Shown piece by piece: positions 21,474 to 29,435 of a stretch of 29,435 nucleotides of DNA (the stretch's first letter is position 1; every line of letters begins with the position of its first letter). The notes under the pieces were generated by a model. That model did no database searches and was not told where the DNA came from. It saw nothing but the letters and a program-made list of their open reading frames with translations. Origin of the DNA: JAPWJZ01 sp035626855. GTDB lineage: Bacteria; Pseudomonadota; Alphaproteobacteria; Micavibrionales; UBA2020. The DNA lies in NCBI GenBank assembly GCA_035626855.1, contig DASPMW010000131.1, positions 1-29,435 of the forward strand, read 5' to 3'. The position numbers and the translations under genes were made by a program.

Positions 21474-23441
21474 ATGCGGGATCAAAACGACAATAACGAA
21501 GGCGGCGGCGGCAACAACAACAACCAGTTCGGCCGCAACCTTCTGGTCTGGCTCGTGGTGGCGCTGCTGCTCGCGGGCGTGTTCCAGATGTTCGGCGCCG
21601 GCAAGTCGCAGATCATCGCCGGCAAAACAATCCCCTATACCGAATTCCTGCAAAAGGCCGACGGCCAGCAGGTGACGAAAATAACGATCATCGGCGACAT
21701 TATCCAGGGCACCGAAACCTCCGGCGCGCCCTTCAACGTCGTCATCCCGCCCGGCACCGATGTGGTCAGCCGCGTCGAAAAATCGGGCGTCGTCATCGAG
21801 GCCGCGCGCGATACGCCCGACAGCCCGACCATCCTCACCCTGCTTATCAACTGGTTCCCGATGCTGCTGCTGATCGGCGTCTGGATTTTCTTCATGCGCC
21901 AGATGCAGGGCTCCAGCGGCAAGGCGATGGGCTTCGGCAAATCAAAAGCCAAACTGCTGAACGAGAAAAACGGTCGCGTCACCTTCGCCGATGTCGCGGG
22001 CGTCGATGAAGCGAAGGAAGAGCTCGAGGAAGTCGTCGAGTTCCTGCGCGATCCTCAGAAATTCCAGCGCCTCGGCGGCAAGATCCCGAAAGGCGTGCTG
22101 CTCGTCGGCCCGCCCGGCACGGGTAAAACCCTCATTGCCCGCGCGGTGGCGGGCGAGGCGGGCGTGCCCTTCTTCACCATTTCCGGCTCCGACTTCGTCG
22201 AAATGTTCGTGGGCGTGGGTGCCTCCCGCGTGCGTGACATGTTCGAACAGGGCAAGAAAAACGCGCCCTGCATCGTGTTCATCGACGAGATCGACGCAGT
22301 GGGCCGCCATCGCGGCGCCGGCGTCGGCGGCGGCAACGACGAACGCGAACAGACCCTCAACCAGCTGCTCGTCGAAATGGACGGCTTCGAAGCGAATGAA
22401 GGCGTGATCCTCGTCGCCGCGACCAACCGCCCCGACGTGCTTGACCCCGCGCTTTTGCGACCCGGCCGCTTCGACCGCCAGGTCGTCGTGCCGAACCCGG
22501 ACGTCAACGGCCGCGAAAAAATCCTGAAAGTGCATATGCGCAAAGTCCCGCTCGCGCAGGACGTGAATGCGCATGTGATCGCGCGCGGCACGCCCGGCTT
22601 CTCGGGCGCCGATCTTGCCAACCTCATCAACGAAGCGGCGCTGCTTGCCGCGCGCCGTGGCAAGCGCGTCGTCGGCATGCAGGAACTGGAAGACGCCAAG
22701 GATAAAGTCATGATGGGCGCGGAGCGCCGCTCGATGGCGATGTCCGAACAGGAAAAGAAACTCACCGCCTATCATGAAGCCGGCCACGCGATCGTCGCGC
22801 TGCATGAACCGGCCTCCGACCCGATCCACAAGGCCACGATCATCCCGCGCGGCCGCGCGCTGGGCATGGTCATGCGCCTGCCGGAGGGCGACCGCCTCTC
22901 GATGAGCCGCGAAAAGCTGCATGCCGACCTCGCTGTCGCCATGGGCGGCCGCATCGCCGAAGAGATTATTTTCGGCGAAGGCAAGGTCACGACCGGCGCC
23001 TCCTCGGACATCAAGATGGCGACCGATATGGCGCGCCGCATGGTGACCGAATGGGGCATGAGCGATGAGCTCGGCCCGATCAACTACGGCAGCGACCGAG
23101 AGGAAAACTACCTCGGCTATGGCGGCGGGGGTGGCAAGTCCATTTCCGGCACTACGGCCGCCAAGGTCGATGCCGAAGTAAAGCGCATTGTGACCCAGGG
23201 CTATGACCGCGCCAAGCAATGCCTGACCGACAACCTGCACGAGCTGCATACTCTCGCCAAGGCGCTGATCGAATACGAAACCCTGAACGGCGAGGAAATT
23301 CCCCGCATCCTGCGCGGCGACCCGCTCGGCCGCGTCACGAACGAGGAAGAAGCAGCCGAGCGCAAGCGCCGCCAGAAATCGGGCTCCGTCCCGGCCGCGG
23401 GCGGCGTCGATCTCGGCAATCCTGAACCGCATATCGGCTGA
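21474..23441 (+). CDS. ftsH: ATP-dependent zinc metalloprotease FtsH
   Basis: A 655-residue membrane-anchored AAA+ protease that removes damaged membrane proteins and regulators such as LpxC and RpoH in other bacteria. Two membrane segments (about 22-40 and 120-142) flank a periplasmic domain. The AAA module has Walker A GPPGTGKT (from Gly212), Walker B CIVFIDEIDAVG and the second region of homology (VAATNRPDVLDPALLRPGRFDRQ). The zinc site is AYHEAGHAIV (His434, Glu435, His438), with the third ligand in TGASSDI. The first ~20 residues are unusually rich in Asn and Gly (NDNNEGGGGNNNNQ). ATG 21474 has GGAG 4 bases upstream. glmM, often next, is displaced by 4.3 kb here. Confidence 0.97.
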   Translation: MRDQNDNNEGGGGNNNNQFGRNLLVWLVVALLLAGVFQMFGAGKSQIIAGKTIPYTEFLQKADGQQVTKITIIGDIIQGTETSGAPFNVVIPPGTDVVSRVEKSGVVIEAARDTPDSPTILTLLINWFPMLLLIGVWIFFMRQMQGSSGKAMGFGKSKAKLLNEKNGRVTFADVAGVDEAKEELEEVVEFLRDPQKFQRLGGKIPKGVLLVGPPGTGKTLIARAVAGEAGVPFFTISGSDFVEMFVGVGASRVRDMFEQGKKNAPCIVFIDEIDAVGRHRGAGVGGGNDEREQTLNQLLVEMDGFEANEGVILVAATNRPDVLDPALLRPGRFDRQVVVPNPDVNGREKILKVHMRKVPLAQDVNAHVIARGTPGFSGADLANLINEAALLAARRGKRVVGMQELEDAKDKVMMGAERRSMAMSEQEKKLTAYHEAGHAIVALHEPASDPIHKATIIPRGRALGMVMRLPEGDRLSMSREKLHADLAVAMGGRIAEEIIFGEGKVTTGASSDIKMATDMARRMVTEWGMSDELGPINYGSDREENYLGYGGGGGKSISGTTAAKVDAEVKRIVTQGYDRAKQCLTDNLHELHTLAKALIEYETLNGEEIPRILRGDPLGRVTNEEEAAERKRRQKSGSVPAAGGVDLGNPEPHIG

Positions 23442-23447
23442 TCCGCC

Positions 23448-24140
23448 GTGACGCTGCAGGCGGCGCGCAAGGCGCTTCAGGCCCATGCCGACCCGGTGAA
23501 GGCGAAAACCTATGCCGGGTTTTTCAAGGACGCGGCGGGCGACCGGTTTCTCGGCGTCACCACGCCGCAGTTGCGAAAGCTGGCGAAAGAATACCGTCAT
23601 TTGCCGTTTGATGCGATTGCACCCCTCATGCACTCGGCGGTGCAGGAGGAAAGGTCGCTCGCCCATTCCATCCTGCGCCTGCAATTCGACAAGGGCGATG
23701 AAAAGACCCGCGCTGCCGTCTACAAATTCTACATGGCCAACCGCCACGGCATCCGCCAGTGGAATGGCGTCGACGATAGCGCGCCCTATATCGTCGGGCC
23801 ATACCTGTGGGAACGCGACCGCGCCGTGCTCTACAAGCTCGTGAAGTCAAAGTCGCTTTGGGACCGCCGCATCGCCCTCGTCACCACCTGGCATTTCATC
23901 CGCAACGGGCAACTCGACGACATTTACGCATTGACCGAACAGGTGCTCGCCGACCGCGAAGACCTGATCCACAAGGCCGCCGGCTGGATGCTCCGCGAAG
24001 CCGGCAAGAAAGACATGAAGCGCCTCAAATCATTCCTGAAAAAGCACCACGCCCAAATGCCCCGCACCATGCTCCGCTACGCCATCGAAAAATTCCCGGA
24101 GAATGAGCGCAAGGCGGCGCTGCTCGGCGTGTTCACATAA
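23448..24140 (+). CDS. AlkD-like DNA alkylation repair protein
   Basis: A 230-residue all-helical HEAT-like repeat protein of the DNA alkylation repair family. AlkD glycosylases remove N3- and N7-alkylated purines such as 7-methylguanine without flipping the base. Family-like features are FLGVTTPQLRKLAKEY near the N-terminus, the central NGVDDSAPYIVGPYLW with the conserved Asp, SLWDRRIALVTTWHFIR, and DLIHKAAGWMLREAGKKD near the end. The start is GTG 23448, six bases after the ftsH stop with no strong ribosome site, so it is probably translated from the ftsH message. True glycosylase activity is not proven by sequence alone, as some relatives only bind DNA. Confidence 0.88.
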   Translation: MTLQAARKALQAHADPVKAKTYAGFFKDAAGDRFLGVTTPQLRKLAKEYRHLPFDAIAPLMHSAVQEERSLAHSILRLQFDKGDEKTRAAVYKFYMANRHGIRQWNGVDDSAPYIVGPYLWERDRAVLYKLVKSKSLWDRRIALVTTWHFIRNGQLDDIYALTEQVLADREDLIHKAAGWMLREAGKKDMKRLKSFLKKHHAQMPRTMLRYAIEKFPENERKAALLGVFT

Positions 24141-24223
24141 CCTTGAAATTTCTGTTAAATTGACCGGCGCGGTTTTGTGGTTTAAAAACAGATTCTGTTT
24201 CCACATTGTTGATAGGCTGCGCC

Positions 24224-25090
24224 ATGCCGCTGACCGCGAAGGGCAAGATCTTCAAGGCTGTCCGCAAGAACGACATCCGCACGGTCACGCGGCTGCTCGA
24301 CCATGGCTATAACCCGAACACCGCGTATTGGGACGGCGACAGCGCGCTTTTGATGGCGGCTTACCTGGGCCGGCCGGAGATTTTCGAGGTGCTGGTCGCG
24401 CGCGGCGCCGACCCGTTCGGGCAGCACCATCACCAGGAAATGACGACCGGGATCTGGCAGACGCTGCTGCATGTCGCGGCCGCGAACGGGCACAAGCAGA
24501 TCGTCGATTTTTTGCTGGAGGGCGACAAATACGACAAGGCGCTTATCAACCGCATCGACAACAACCGCAATACCGCGCTGCATCTGGCGGCAGCGGGCGG
24601 GCATCTCGAAATTGTGCGGACGCTGCTCGCGCATGGCTTCGATCCCGCCATGACCGGCGCGAACGGCAAGCTCGCCGTCGGCTTCGCGTTTCAGGGGAAA
24701 CATGCGGCGGTCGTCGAGCTGCTGCAGGCGCATAAAAAACCCGCAACCCCGCAGCCCGCGCCGCCGCTCGAAAAGAAACCGGAACCCGCCGCCTCCGACT
24801 GGAAACTGCTCAATCCGGATACAGTCGCGCGCGTCTGCGATGTCGGCGGTGTCGGCTATAAAATCACCGATGTTTTCAACTTCGCGGCAGGCGAGCGTAT
24901 CCGCATCGTCAACAACCTGAAAACGAAGGCCGATCACGTCGAAACCACGCCGTTTTCCAATTTGAGCGACCGCCGCCAGCTGGAGGAAGCCTTCGATGCG
25001 TTGCAGGCGCTCGGCGGTAAGGCGGATGCGAAAGCCTTGGGCGACAAGGCAAAACCGCGCCTGCCGCCGCCCGAGAAAAAGGGGCCGTAA
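24224..25090 (+). CDS. Ankyrin-repeat protein A with shared C-terminal domain
   Basis: A 288-residue protein without signal peptide or membrane segment. Residues ~8-165 hold four to five ankyrin repeats (DIRTVTRLLDHGYNPNT, SALLMAAYLGRPEIFEVLVARGADP, TLLHVAAANGHKQIVDFLLEG, TALHLAAAGGHLEIVRTLLAHGFDP). After a Pro/Lys-rich linker (about 167-187) comes a C-terminal domain (about 190-263) that aligns without gaps to the end of the next gene's product (27 identities in 74 positions; core GYKITDVFNFAAGE). Ankyrin repeats bind proteins; the second domain is unknown to me. ATG 24224 is the first ATG; no clear ribosome site. The next gene starts 1 base after its stop. Target and location are unknown. 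Confidence 0.8.
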   Translation: MPLTAKGKIFKAVRKNDIRTVTRLLDHGYNPNTAYWDGDSALLMAAYLGRPEIFEVLVARGADPFGQHHHQEMTTGIWQTLLHVAAANGHKQIVDFLLEGDKYDKALINRIDNNRNTALHLAAAGGHLEIVRTLLAHGFDPAMTGANGKLAVGFAFQGKHAAVVELLQAHKKPATPQPAPPLEKKPEPAASDWKLLNPDTVARVCDVGGVGYKITDVFNFAAGERIRIVNNLKTKADHVETTPFSNLSDRRQLEEAFDALQALGGKADAKALGDKAKPRLPPPEKKGP

Positions 25091-25091
25091 C

Positions 25092-25901
25092 ATGGTGATG
25101 TTCAAGAATTCCAAGCTGCATACCGCGATCACCGAAGGCAACACCGCGCGCATGAAGGAGTTGCTCGACCTCGGCGCCGACCCGAATTACGAAGACGACT
25201 ACGGCCGGACGTTTTTGTGGTTCGCCGTCAACCGCGGCAATTTCGAGGCGGTAAAGCTGCTGGTCGAAAGCGGCGCGAAGGTCACGACCGAAATGAAATA
25301 CGACGGCACGCTGCTGCAAAAGGCCGCACGCAAGGGCAGCGTCGACATCGCGCGCTACCTGATCGAGAAAAACCCGAAGCTGCTGGAACTGCGCGACCGC
25401 GACGGCGAGACAGCGCTGCACACGGCGGCTGCTGCCGGCTACGCCGATTTCGTGACCTTCCTCATCGAGCAGGGGCTCGACCCCAATGCCCGCAATTTCA
25501 ACAACCGCGCGCCGCTCGCGCTCGCGCAGAAAAATAACCACACAGATGTGATCGAGGTGCTGAAGCCGCTGGCGCCGCAGCGCCTGCGCCTCGCGCCCGT
25601 GGCGGAAACGCCGGCGCTGACCGAGGAATGGCGCAAGCTGCCGGGCGAGCGCATCGCGCATGTCTCGATCGAGGAGGCGATTGGATATCGCGTCACCGAA
25701 ATTTTCAATTTCGCCGCGCGCGAGAAAACCACGCTCTACCAGAACCTTGAATCCAAATCCGAAACGGTCGAGACGCGCAGCTTCGACCAGATGGGCGATA
25801 AGTCGGTTCTTGAAACCGCGCTCGCCGAACTCCGTAAGCGCGGCGGGGTTTCGGAGCCGTCGAGCATCACCGGCTTCGAGAAGAAGAAGCTGGCGCCTTA
25901 A
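25092..25901 (+). CDS. Ankyrin-repeat protein B, paralogue of the preceding gene
   Basis: A 269-residue cytoplasmic-looking protein. Residues ~4-160 hold about four ankyrin repeats (KLHTAITEGNTARMKELLDLGADPN, TFLWFAVNRGNFEAVKLLVESGA, TLLQKAARKGSVDIARYLIEK, TALHTAAAAGYADFVTFLIEQGLDPN). Residues ~180-253 match the C-terminal domain of protein A (core GYRVTEIFNFAARE, then NLESK, VETRSF). The order is the same as in A but the repeats have diverged strongly, so the duplication is old. ATG 25092 lies one base after the stop of A and has AAGGGG about 8 bases upstream; GTG 25095 and ATG 25098 are near alternatives. The close pairing suggests coexpression and perhaps a heteromer. Function unknown. Confidence 0.8.
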   Translation: MVMFKNSKLHTAITEGNTARMKELLDLGADPNYEDDYGRTFLWFAVNRGNFEAVKLLVESGAKVTTEMKYDGTLLQKAARKGSVDIARYLIEKNPKLLELRDRDGETALHTAAAAGYADFVTFLIEQGLDPNARNFNNRAPLALAQKNNHTDVIEVLKPLAPQRLRLAPVAETPALTEEWRKLPGERIAHVSIEEAIGYRVTEIFNFAAREKTTLYQNLESKSETVETRSFDQMGDKSVLETALAELRKRGGVSEPSSITGFEKKKLAP

Positions 25902-25913
25902 CTTTCCGTCGGG

Positions 25914-25956
25914 ACTCACCCTCACCCTGACCCTCTCCCGCAAGGCGGGAGAGGGG
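25914..25956. repeat. Dispersed hairpin repeat after the ankyrin genes
   Basis: A CTCACCCTCACCCTGA lead-in is followed by a perfect 11-bp inverted repeat, CCCTCTCCCGC (25931-25941) and GCGGGAGAGGG (25945-25955), with loop AAG. This CCCTCACCCT-plus-hairpin form is a common intergenic repeat of proteobacteria. There is no T run, so termination is uncertain. The rest of the gap (25957-26120) is AT-richer and shows no gene. Confidence 0.7.
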
Positions 25957-26120
25957 ACGATTTCGCTCCAGACATCCCTTCTTTCAAACACTTATCAAGT
26001 TTTAATTGCGTTTTTCGTAAGATTGTGGTAACGTAAAATCGACACGGTTATTGAACATCGTGAATCGAAAAGAAGCTGCGTCCGGCGGCAGCGAGAGACA
26101 GCCGGGAACCCGCGAATGCC

Positions 26121-27392
26121 TTAAGGCTGCGGGGCGGGAGGGCGTTTTATTTTGGCGAAATCAAGCGCGCGGGCGATTTCGGGCGGCATCGGCGGGGGCG
26201 TGATGCCCATGTTGCGGTCCTGCTCGTCGGACTGAAGCCAGTTGAACACGCCAACGGGCACGTGCTTCGCGCCGGGCGGGGCGAAGGTGCTGCCGGCGTC
26301 GATATCGGTGTTGTAGATCAGCAGCGTGCGGCCGCCGAGATCGCGGGCCTGCGGCACGGTGCCGTTGATGCCGAGCGCGGCGTCGAACTGGCCGGGCGTA
26401 TGCTTGAAGTTGCCGCGCAAAACCGGGTAATCGGCGAGCGAGGGATGCTTCGGCACGGCGTCCATCAGCGCGGCCAGGTTGCGGCCGGCTTCCGTATCGC
26501 GGCGCGGCAGCACGGTATATTCGTTGCCGTGGGATTTATGCAGGGTATAGGCGGCGGTGTCGGCGAGGCGCAGGGCCTTGCCGCCATCCATGAAATTCAC
26601 CTTGCCTTCCATGCGGATGCTCAGCAGCATCTCGACGGTCTCGACATGCCCGCCGTAGCGGTAGCTCACGCTGGCGCGCAGCTCTTCGCCTGCCGGCAGT
26701 TTTTCCTTCAGCTTCGGGATTTCAAGCGATGCCAGGCGCTCGACCTCGTCGCGCACGGCGCTCGCGGCCGCGCTGAATTCGCGCTCCCGGCGGCGGAAAT
26801 CCTCGACCGCGGCCAGGCTCTCGCCGCCCGCGACGAAGACGCGGCGCGTATGCGGGTTCTGCAGGTCTTCCTGCAGACCGGGATTTGCGCCGGGGTTGTA
26901 ATCGGGCGGCAGCGCGACGCCTGTCTTTTCCTTGTTCACCAGCGGCGCGTTGCCGAGCCAGCCGCCCGCGAAGAGCAGGTCGCCGACGCGATCTGCGGTT
27001 TTGTCATCAAGTTCGATCGCGTCAACGGGCGCGAAATGACCGCCCTTGTAATCGACGGGCGCATACATGAAATAGCGCGGGTTTTGCTCCGGCGACGAAA
27101 AGATTTGCGGGAAATGTTCATAGGCGCGCGGCCAGGTATCCTTGCCATGCGCGACTTGGATCGCGGGCGCGTCGAGGCCGGTAAGCGCGAGGATATCGGG
27201 CGCATCGGTTTTCAGGCGCGTCAGGAGGCCGTCATAAAACGCGTTCCAGCTGTCGCGGATTTCGTTCATGTAGCCGCTTTGCTTCGGCTTCACGGTTTCG
27301 AGCTCGCGGCGGATTTCACGTTCCAGCCGCAGCGCGGCGTCGAGGCTTTCGCCCTGGAGTTCAAAAACGATCTGGCCGTTGATGCGGGACAT
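26121..27392 (-). CDS. Hypothetical protein, unrecognised
   Basis: A 423-residue protein I cannot assign. It has no signal peptide and no membrane segment, so it is probably cytoplasmic. The N-terminal ~75 residues look helical and charged (LEREIRRELETVKPKQ), the centre has an acidic and basic helix (RRREREFSAAASAVRDEVERL, then LEIPKLKEKLPAGEELR), and the C-terminus ends in a Pro-rich stretch (TPPPMPPEIAR, RPPAPQP). Distinctive segments are GGHFAPVDAIELDD and GGRTLLIYNTDIDAG. ATG 27392 is chosen because AGAGG (27405-27401) lies 8 bases upstream; the GTG at 27401 would overlap that site. It stands alone on the - strand between repeats. Codon use and GC content look like those of its neighbours. 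Confidence 0.7.
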   Translation of the reverse strand: MSRINGQIVFELQGESLDAALRLEREIRRELETVKPKQSGYMNEIRDSWNAFYDGLLTRLKTDAPDILALTGLDAPAIQVAHGKDTWPRAYEHFPQIFSSPEQNPRYFMYAPVDYKGGHFAPVDAIELDDKTADRVGDLLFAGGWLGNAPLVNKEKTGVALPPDYNPGANPGLQEDLQNPHTRRVFVAGGESLAAVEDFRRREREFSAAASAVRDEVERLASLEIPKLKEKLPAGEELRASVSYRYGGHVETVEMLLSIRMEGKVNFMDGGKALRLADTAAYTLHKSHGNEYTVLPRRDTEAGRNLAALMDAVPKHPSLADYPVLRGNFKHTPGQFDAALGINGTVPQARDLGGRTLLIYNTDIDAGSTFAPPGAKHVPVGVFNWLQSDEQDRNMGITPPPMPPEIARALDFAKIKRPPAPQP

Positions 27393-27500
27393 GAGGGACA
27401 CCTCTGCGTTGATTTCATAATATGGTTATCACCGGCACAGGTGGGGGTCAATGCCGTTTTCCGGAAGCGGGGGGTGTATCGCGCCGACCACCATAAGCGC

Positions 27501-27611
27501 CATCCCCGCCATGCGCGGGGATCCAGCAGGCCGTCCGGCCGGCCTATGACTCTTATGCTTATGTAACAAGACGCGCGGACGCGCTTCTGGATGCCCGCGC
27601 AAGGCGGGCAT
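27501..27611. repeat. Compound palindromic intergenic repeat
   Basis: Two hairpins bracket the element: ATCCCCGC (27502-27509) with GCGGGGAT (27515-27522), and ATGCCCGC (27591-27598) with GCGGGCAT (27604-27611). Inner arms ATCCAG (27521-27526) and CTGGAT (27587-27592) can pair across the centre, and AGGCCG (27528-27533) pairs with CGGCCT (27540-27545). This two-hairpin form is typical of dispersed, non-coding repeats in alphaproteobacteria. It lies in the 366-base gap between the orphan gene and glmM, which has no other gene. Confidence 0.75.
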
Positions 27612-27702
27612 GACGGCTTTTGTTGTAACTAACTGTCGGCAAAAGTGACCCTTTTTCGCAGACATAGGGGCGGTTTATGTAAATCTGCACGCGTCGGGTT
27701 TC

Positions 27703-27729
27703 TTGTTCACCTGCTCCCGATTCTATAGC
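27703..27729 (+). promoter_or_regulatory. Possible glmM promoter
   Basis: TTGTTC (27703-27708) and TATAGC (27724-27729) are separated by 15 bases, which is short. The ribosome site for glmM is GAGG at 27747-27750, eight bases before ATG 27759. Confidence 0.3.
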
Positions 27730-27758
27730 TTGTGGGTAGCAACCATGAGGCAGGAAAT

Positions 27759-29117
<1,359 letters not shown>

Positions 29118-29119
29118 AA

Positions 29120-29435
29120 ATGAAAACCTGTTTCTTTGCCGCGGAAACCCATGGCGCGCAGGAAGCGCGGGCGAAGCTTGCCGCAGCCTATGGCCATACC
29201 CCGATGGAAGAGGCCGATGTAATTGTTGCGCTCGGCGGCGACGGCTCGATGCTGCGCGCGCTTCATGACGGGATAAGGCTGAAGAAACCTGTTTACGGCA
29301 TGAACCGCGGCTCGGTCGGGTTTTTGCTCAATGACTATTCCGACAAGAAATTGATGGAGCGGCTGGAAAAGGCGCAAGTTGTCAAGCTCAACCCCTTGCG
29401 CATGACGGTCACGACAATGACGGGCGGCAAGCAGG
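29120..29435 (+). CDS. nadK: NAD kinase, N-terminal part
   Basis: The gene runs off the right edge after 105 codons. The fragment has ADVIVALGGDGSMLRALHD, with the GGDG motif at residues 39-42 and catalytic Asp41, followed by PVYGMNRGSVGFLLNDY, the usual NMNRGSVGFL-like loop of the short alphaproteobacterial NAD kinases. The enzyme makes NADP from NAD with ATP. The N-terminus is short (about 30 residues before the first motif strand), normal for this branch. ATG 29120 is 2 bases after the glmM stop, without a strong ribosome site, which suggests translational coupling to glmM. Confidence 0.92.
   Translation, partial: MKTCFFAAETHGAQEARAKLAAAYGHTPMEEADVIVALGGDGSMLRALHDGIRLKKPVYGMNRGSVGFLLNDYSDKKLMERLEKAQVVKLNPLRMTVTTMTGGKQ

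Noticed and set aside
21942..23747. Long - strand open frame opposite ftsH (601 codons)
   Set aside because: It mirrors a highly conserved ftsH and shows only the composition expected from its complement.
24186..24200. AAACAG-ATT-CTGTTT inverted repeat before the ankyrin genes as an operator
   Set aside because: Six base pairs in AT-rich sequence can arise by chance and no promoter is clear beside it.

Overview
The window is a GC-rich bacterial chromosome segment with tightly packed genes on both strands. Gene content and order point to an alphaproteobacterium: AddA followed by trxA, a bacterial homospermidine synthase, the order pal-cpoB-tilS-ftsH with glmM further on, and an IF3 gene with a non-AUG start. 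I cannot name a genus. Three unrelated palindromic intergenic repeats of the type common in Alphaproteobacteria lie in the right half. No rRNA, tRNA, CRISPR array, transposase or phage gene was seen.

Layout. 1-2939 (+): the 3' part of addA, then three successive thioredoxin-fold genes (two cytoplasmic WCGPC thioredoxins and one exported WCPYC protein), closed by a bidirectional terminator. 3003-5606 (-): thrS then infC, the latter apparently starting at AUC. 5744-9704 (+): a GT4 glycosyltransferase, a GT9 heptosyltransferase-like gene and a TusA-like gene, then homospermidine synthase. 9707-10579 (-): a putative HExxH metallopeptidase. 10891-11190 (+): a small exported His/Lys-rich protein. 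11187-11957 (-): a short-chain dehydrogenase, divergent from gmk and a PAP2 membrane protein (12035-13638, +). 13635-18332 (-): uvrD, a surA-like chaperone and rsmA, without the lptD and pdxA genes often seen beside surA and rsmA. 18512-23441 (+): pal, cpoB, tilS, ftsH (envelope integrity, tRNA-Ile modification, membrane proteolysis). 23448-27392: an accessory block holding an AlkD-like gene, two tandem ankyrin-repeat paralogues and an unrecognised 423-residue protein on the opposite strand. 27759-29435 (+): glmM and the start of an NAD kinase gene.

Most of the window is housekeeping: DNA repair, translation, redox and envelope biogenesis. The least explained parts are the ankyrin pair, whose proteins share a gapless 74-residue C-terminal domain, the orphan protein at 26121-27392, the HExxH protein and the His/Lys-rich exported protein. 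Two expression signals stand out. One is the AUC start of infC. The other is a predicted leaderless tilS transcript whose -35 element lies inside a palindromic repeat. Promoter calls were made by eye and are tentative.
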